Positions 60,661-64,000 of a stretch of 64,000 bases of DNA are shown piece by piece; positions within the stretch are counted from its first letter, which is position 1; each line of letters opens with the position of its first letter. The notes below the pieces were generated by a model. The model saw only the letters and a program-made list of their open reading frames with translations, ran no database searches and was not told the origin of the DNA. The position numbers and the translations under genes were made by a program. This DNA comes from Novipirellula artificiosorum (GTDB lineage: Bacteria > Planctomycetota > Planctomycetia > Pirellulales > Pirellulaceae). The stretch spans positions 58,425 to 122,424 of the forward strand of contig NZ_SJPV01000017.1 of NCBI RefSeq assembly GCF_007860135.1. The letters run 5' to 3'.

Positions 60661-61050
60661 TCAACAGCGTAACGGCTGACGAATGTGGTCATGCATCGTC
60701 ATCAGCAAGTCGACCGTGGGTCGATACGTTAATAATCGGAATATTCGCCGACGCGATGAACGAATGACCTGTGCAGGAAGGAGCATCAGCGAGTTCAAGT
60801 ACGTCCAGAATTCCATCCGAACGATGCGGTTGCGTGCTTCTCGACGGACTCGCCGCTGACCTTCGTTGCCTTTGACCCGGATCAACATTCCGCTCCATGT
60901 TTTCAACGTCCAAGCCAGTGACGCAAACACCATGTACGCCATGTTGCTCTCTAAGTTGTCCAGCGGCGCGGTCAACACTCCGCTGTCCGGCACGCTTATT
61001 GACGATTCGACGGTGTCTAAATCGAGGATATCAGTCGGGTCGCCCGTGTG
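60661..61050 (-). pseudogene. IS1380-family transposase C-terminal fragment
   Basis: The frame reads LDNLESNMAYMVFASLAWTL, KTWSGMLIRVKGNEGQRRVR and MEFWTYLNSLMLLPAQVIRS, which correspond to the last ~100 residues of IS1380 transposases (N-W-A-Y-M-V-I-A-S-L-A-W pattern). No DDE residues remain. A stop (TGA near 61055) and unrelated sequence precede it. Confidence 0.65.
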
Positions 61051-61168
61051 GGGTCAAAAAAGTCGAACGAGCATTTAGGTCGGTGAAATCCGAGGTTGGT
61101 TTGCCATATAAGGTTGAATTCTGGATCGAGATCGAGCTCAAATTCAGCGGTGCCGTTGAAAAATCGCG

Positions 61169-61978
61169 TCAAAACGGTCGCATCGCGCAGCAGACATCAA
61201 ACCGATTGTTTTGAAATCGGAGTGTTGCATCGCGGTCCATGATTATGTACCTTTTGTCCTTGAGAAAACCGTCCTCATGGTTAGTCAGTTCGAGGGCAAT
61301 TGTTTTCATCCACGCCTCGTTCGGATTCGTGGTGCAGCCCGCGAAGTCGACACGGCGTGTTTTCAGCTCCATGACAAAGAGCAGATAGAACGTCGTCAGG
61401 CCACTCTTTGTCCAGACTTCCACGGTGGTGAAGTCAATCGCAGCCATCACGTCCCAGTGCGCCTTGAGGAATGTTTCCCAGGATCCTGTACGCCGGCGTG
61501 TCGGTGCCGGTTCAATGCCGCGGGATTTGAGGATGTTGCCAATGGTGGAGTCGCAGATGTTGTAGCCAAGGTTCGACAATGCACCGCTGATTCGATCGTA
61601 GCCCCAGGTCGGATTCTCTTTCGCGAACTCCACGGTCAAATCAACGATCACTTGGCGCACCCTTGGCCGGCCACATTTCTTCTCTTTGCGATCGGAGTAG
61701 TCCCACTTATTGGCAACCAATTGTCGATGCCAACGCAGGATCGTGTCCGGTGTGAACAGAGTCCCAAACTGCTCAAGTGTTTTGCGTCCGAGGATTGTGC
61801 CTTTGACTGCCAATCGACGCCGCTGATCATCAGCCAGCAGGATTCGCTTCTTGCCGAATTTCTCTTTGAGAACTGTATTTTCGGTGCGAAGGTACTCAAT
61901 GACTTCTTGTTGTTGTCGATTGACCCAACTGGCAAGAACGATCAGCATCAACTGCCACGGTTGCAGAATGAATTTCAT
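61169..61978 (-). pseudogene. rve-type transposase, C-terminally truncated
   Basis: 269 codons beginning MKFILQPWQLMLIVLASWVN, followed by a coiled helix (VIEYLRTENTVLKEKFGKKR), an HTH region (TLFTPDTILRWHRQLVANKW) and the first catalytic segments: HWDVMAAIDFTTVEVWTKSG and FYLLFVMELKTRRVDFAGCT. Family sequence ends after RYIIMDRDATL; the remaining 16 codons are unrelated. The second half of the DDE core, including the last acidic residue, is therefore lost. The N-terminal two thirds are well preserved, so truncation is recent. Confidence 0.8.
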
Positions 61979-62251
61979 CGGCGTCTCGGTAGTCCGGCAA
62001 ATCCGAGACGATCATTGGTGTGAGGCGAAATGTAAACCAGCATTGACAAGCTTCTGAGCGATCAGAGTTTGTGGCCGTTCGGGTGAGAACGGTTGCGAGA
62101 AGATTACTGACGTCCGGTTCGCTGAGATCCACGGATGTCAGGCGCTTTAAATGCCGGTTTTCGCGGTCTCTAATGATCGGCTGAGCTTTTTGACCGGACG
62201 AAGCTGTAAATTGGAATATCGTGCTCAATTTTCTCAAGCAGACTTGACGAA

Positions 62252-62269
62252 GGTAACATAGGTGTTACC
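62252..62269. promoter_or_regulatory. Palindromic operator candidate upstream of higBA
   Basis: GGTAACA-TAGG-TGTTACC, a perfect 7-bp inverted repeat with a 4-base spacer, ends six bases before the toxin GTG start (62275). A possible -35 (TTGACG, 62244-62249) lies just upstream. The position and symmetry fit autoregulation by the HTH antitoxin, alone or with the toxin. Confidence 0.6.
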
Positions 62270-62274
62270 ATGTA

Positions 62275-62667
62275 GTGATGGCCAAAGTAACGCAATACGA
62301 GACCGAAGGCGGCAGAGTGCCTTTCGCCGAGTGGTTTGATTCACTCGGAGCAAAGGCTGCGGCGAAGGTGACTTCGGCTGCCACGAGGATGGAATTAGGC
62401 AACTTCGGCGATCACAAATCGGTAGGGGGCGGCGTTTGGGAACGTCGCATAAATTTCGAAAAGGGCTACCGTTTTTACTATGCGAAAGATGGTGAGGACT
62501 TCGTTCTGCTTTTTTGTGGAGGAACGAAATCCCAGCAGCAGTCGGATATCGACCAGGCCAAGCAATACTGGAAGGATTACAAGCATCGGAAGGCGAAGAT
62601 TAAGAAGGCAGCCGTGTCGGTCAAGTCGAAGCCGCAGTTAAAGAAGAAACCGAGGAGGAACAGATAA
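62275..62667 (+). CDS. higB: HigB-like (RelE/Gp49 superfamily) toxin
   Basis: About 130 residues (GTG at 62275 or ATG at 62278). The core is the typical addiction-module killer protein of COG3657: VPFAEWFDSLGAKAAAKVTS, VGGGVWERRINFEKGYRFYY and FVLLFCGGTKSQQQSDIDQA. These proteins are ribosome-dependent mRNA endonucleases. An unusual Lys/Arg-rich tail of about 30 residues (KHRKAKIKKAAVSVKSKPQL) follows the domain. The toxin comes first and its stop shares a base with the antitoxin start (TAATG). A palindrome overlaps the start region. It appears intact inside a region where nearly everything else is broken. Confidence 0.9.
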   Translation: MMAKVTQYETEGGRVPFAEWFDSLGAKAAAKVTSAATRMELGNFGDHKSVGGGVWERRINFEKGYRFYYAKDGEDFVLLFCGGTKSQQQSDIDQAKQYWKDYKHRKAKIKKAAVSVKSKPQLKKKPRRNR

Positions 62668-63017
62668 TGGCATTAACTCGAGATTTTAAAGAGACCGTCA
62701 AAGATCGTGCCGATCGAGATCCTGAGTTTCGCGATGAGCTTTTGACTGAGGCATTGGAAGCAATCGTATGCGGGGATGTTGATGTAGCGAAGGTAATGCT
62801 CCGTGACTACATCAATGCTACTGTCGGCTTTGAGCGTGTCGGCAAGGCGGTCGACAAGGACCCGAAGAGTCTCATGCGAATGCTAAGTAGCTGCGGGAAT
62901 CCAAACGTCAAGAATCTGTTCAGTGTTACTCGGTTCTTGCAAAAGGACGCGGGAGTGCAGTTCAGTGTCGTGTCGACGAAACCAAGAAAAACAAAGAAAC
63001 CTAAACTCGTAGGTTGA
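62667..63017 (+). CDS. higA: HigA-like HTH antitoxin
   Basis: 116 residues of the COG3636 antidote family: MALTRDFKETVKDRADRDPE, FRDELLTEALEAIVCGDVDV, AKVMLRDYINATVGFERVGK and the helix-turn-helix KDPKSLMRMLSSCGNPNVKN. It ends with a basic tail (STKPRKTKKPKLVG) like its toxin. It binds and neutralises HigB and represses the operon through the upstream palindrome. Co-translated with the toxin via TAATG. All expected segments are intact. Confidence 0.9.
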   Translation: MALTRDFKETVKDRADRDPEFRDELLTEALEAIVCGDVDVAKVMLRDYINATVGFERVGKAVDKDPKSLMRMLSSCGNPNVKNLFSVTRFLQKDAGVQFSVVSTKPRKTKKPKLVG

Positions 63018-63154
63018 ATAAAGTGCTGAAACGCATTGCGACCCGTGAGGATTGGCCCTGCTGTTTGTCGAAACATTCTGGACTTTTTGTTCGAGTTCTC
63101 GGCGCGGAGGGCGGATCTCGGGAAAACTGCGGGCAGCCGTGCTCGACTTGACCG

Positions 63155-64000
63155 TCAGTCGGCATGTAGGTAGATCTTGCTTCCGTCAAGCAATCGAAGC
63201 AAAGTCGCATCAACGTGCCAAAGCTCGTTCGGCGATGCGGCTCGGATTCCAATCTTCGGCTTTAGCGGATGCACTCGTTTCCGAGGACGCCGCCAATTGT
63301 ACTGACGCATGAGCCGGTACCAAGTGCTGGTTGAAGCATAGACCTTTCCTAATCGTTGGGCCAATCGAGACAGTGTACTCGTGGGAACGTGTCGGTAGTC
63401 GTCCGACGTTGCCATCTCTCGGATGGTTGCGATTTCCGTTGACGCTTGTTTGTGTCGGGTGGCTTTTGGGACACGATGAATAATCGGTCAACTCGCAAGG
63501 ATTCCGATTTCGCCATGCGTGATAACGGGATGGTGAAAGCCCGATGGTTTGGAGAATTCGTGTCAGTGGAATCGCTTTGCTGAATCGATCAATTGCACGC
63601 AGAAGCCGCGACTTGTTCTTTCCATCAGGCAGTCTCTGTCGCTCAAACGAAAACGCGGTTAGTTTGAACAGGACCAATGCCACTCGCAACCAAGCTCGCA
63701 GAACTTCGTTCTGCCGTTTCAGTCGCGCGATCTCGGTGGTCAAACTTTCGGTTTCCGATGACTGGACGTGCGAAACGACTGGTCCACAGTTATGGTGGCG
63801 CCAGCCATGAATGGTCGAACGGGGAACGCCCAGTTTCTTAGCTGTCAGCAGGTCTCCCGAATCGTGGATGTAGTGGCGCAGTCGATGGTCATAAGACCGT
63901 TGTTGTCGTTTTGCAAGTACGTGATTCCAGGCGATAATAAGCCTATCATCGATCCGATCGAGCAGTGGTTGTATTTTTTCCGTGAGGCGGCAAACCAAAC
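63155..64000 (-). pseudogene. rve-type transposase, frameshifted and 3'-truncated, continuing past the right edge
   Basis: From the right edge the frame has an N-terminal helical and HTH region (DSGDLLTAKKLGVPRSTIHG, SLTTEIARLKRQNEVLRAWL) and ILQTIGLSPSRYHAWRNRNP. Near 63460 coding moves to another frame (ASTEIATIREMATSDDYRHV), then VYASTSTWYRLMRQYNWRRP and SPNELWHVDATLLRLLDGSK, the first catalytic Asp. It stops at 63155 after IYLHAD, where the family continues for about 150 more residues. The start may lie beyond 64000. Confidence 0.75.

Noticed and set aside
1..64000. CRISPR arrays, rRNA and tRNA genes.
   Set aside because: No regularly spaced direct repeats and no recognisable rRNA or cloverleaf-type tRNA sequence were seen; a covariance-model search would be decisive for tRNAs.

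Overview
The window looks like a chromosomal segment of a planctomycete, probably a Rhodopirellula-like member of the Pirellulales. This is inferred from gene content only: a five-haem secreted cytochrome, sulfatase relics, secreted esterases, lyases and glycosidases, a bacterial-microcompartment (BMC) shell protein, LRR/LamG surface proteins, abundant degraded insertion sequences and many small hairpin repeats. No rRNA, tRNA or CRISPR array was recognised.

Layout. 0-10 kb: an ABC-2 exporter pair (left edge), a CE15-type esterase, a broken secreted protein, a pentahaem cytochrome and a large internally duplicated LRR/LamG protein that has lost its 5' end. 10-19 kb: a carbon-metabolism island with a PduS-like Fe-S flavoprotein and a PduT-like BMC shell trimer, a nested pile of mobile elements, an orphan PAS histidine kinase, an AraC regulator, a tandem class II aldolase whose second half has lost its catalytic residues, and an iron-dependent alcohol dehydrogenase. 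This fits a fucose/rhamnose-type lactaldehyde/propanediol pathway, but no hexameric or pentameric shell gene is present. 20-28.7 kb: a DHH phosphoesterase, then the most interesting locus: an N-formylglutamate amidohydrolase-like gene followed by two tandem copies of a two-gene module (QEGLA-motif metallopeptidase, related to tyrosine carboxypeptidases, plus a GshB-like ATP-grasp ligase).

29-40 kb: secreted carbohydrate-active enzymes (sialidase-like, PL10 pectate lyase, GH5 glycosidase, nucleoside hydrolase, an 853-residue unknown) mixed with broken and mosaic genes. 41-44.4 kb: a type III polyketide synthase, methyltransferase and flavoprotein operon of the phenolic-lipid (srsABC-like) pattern, preceded by an exporter relic. 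44.5-52.1 kb: a flotillin-like FloA, small proteins, a BON protein, and a GH130 / GT4 / GH130 set that probably makes or trims a mannose-containing glycan. 52.4-57.5 kb: a three-gene sugar-acid-type operon (secreted Gfo/Idh/MocA, NAD(P)-epimerase-like, DapA-like) and a XylR-type regulator. 57.5-64 kb: a gene graveyard (sulfatase, IS4, ECF sigma, anti-sigma, IS1380, rve transposases) with one intact HigBA toxin-antitoxin operon.

Repeats. A 297-bp miniature element occurs three times at identical length, two copies with perfect 8-bp target duplications. A 121-bp hairpin element also occurs three times, one copy split by an ISL3-like remnant that itself carries a copy of the 297-bp element. Several relics are internal deletions that still form open reading frames.
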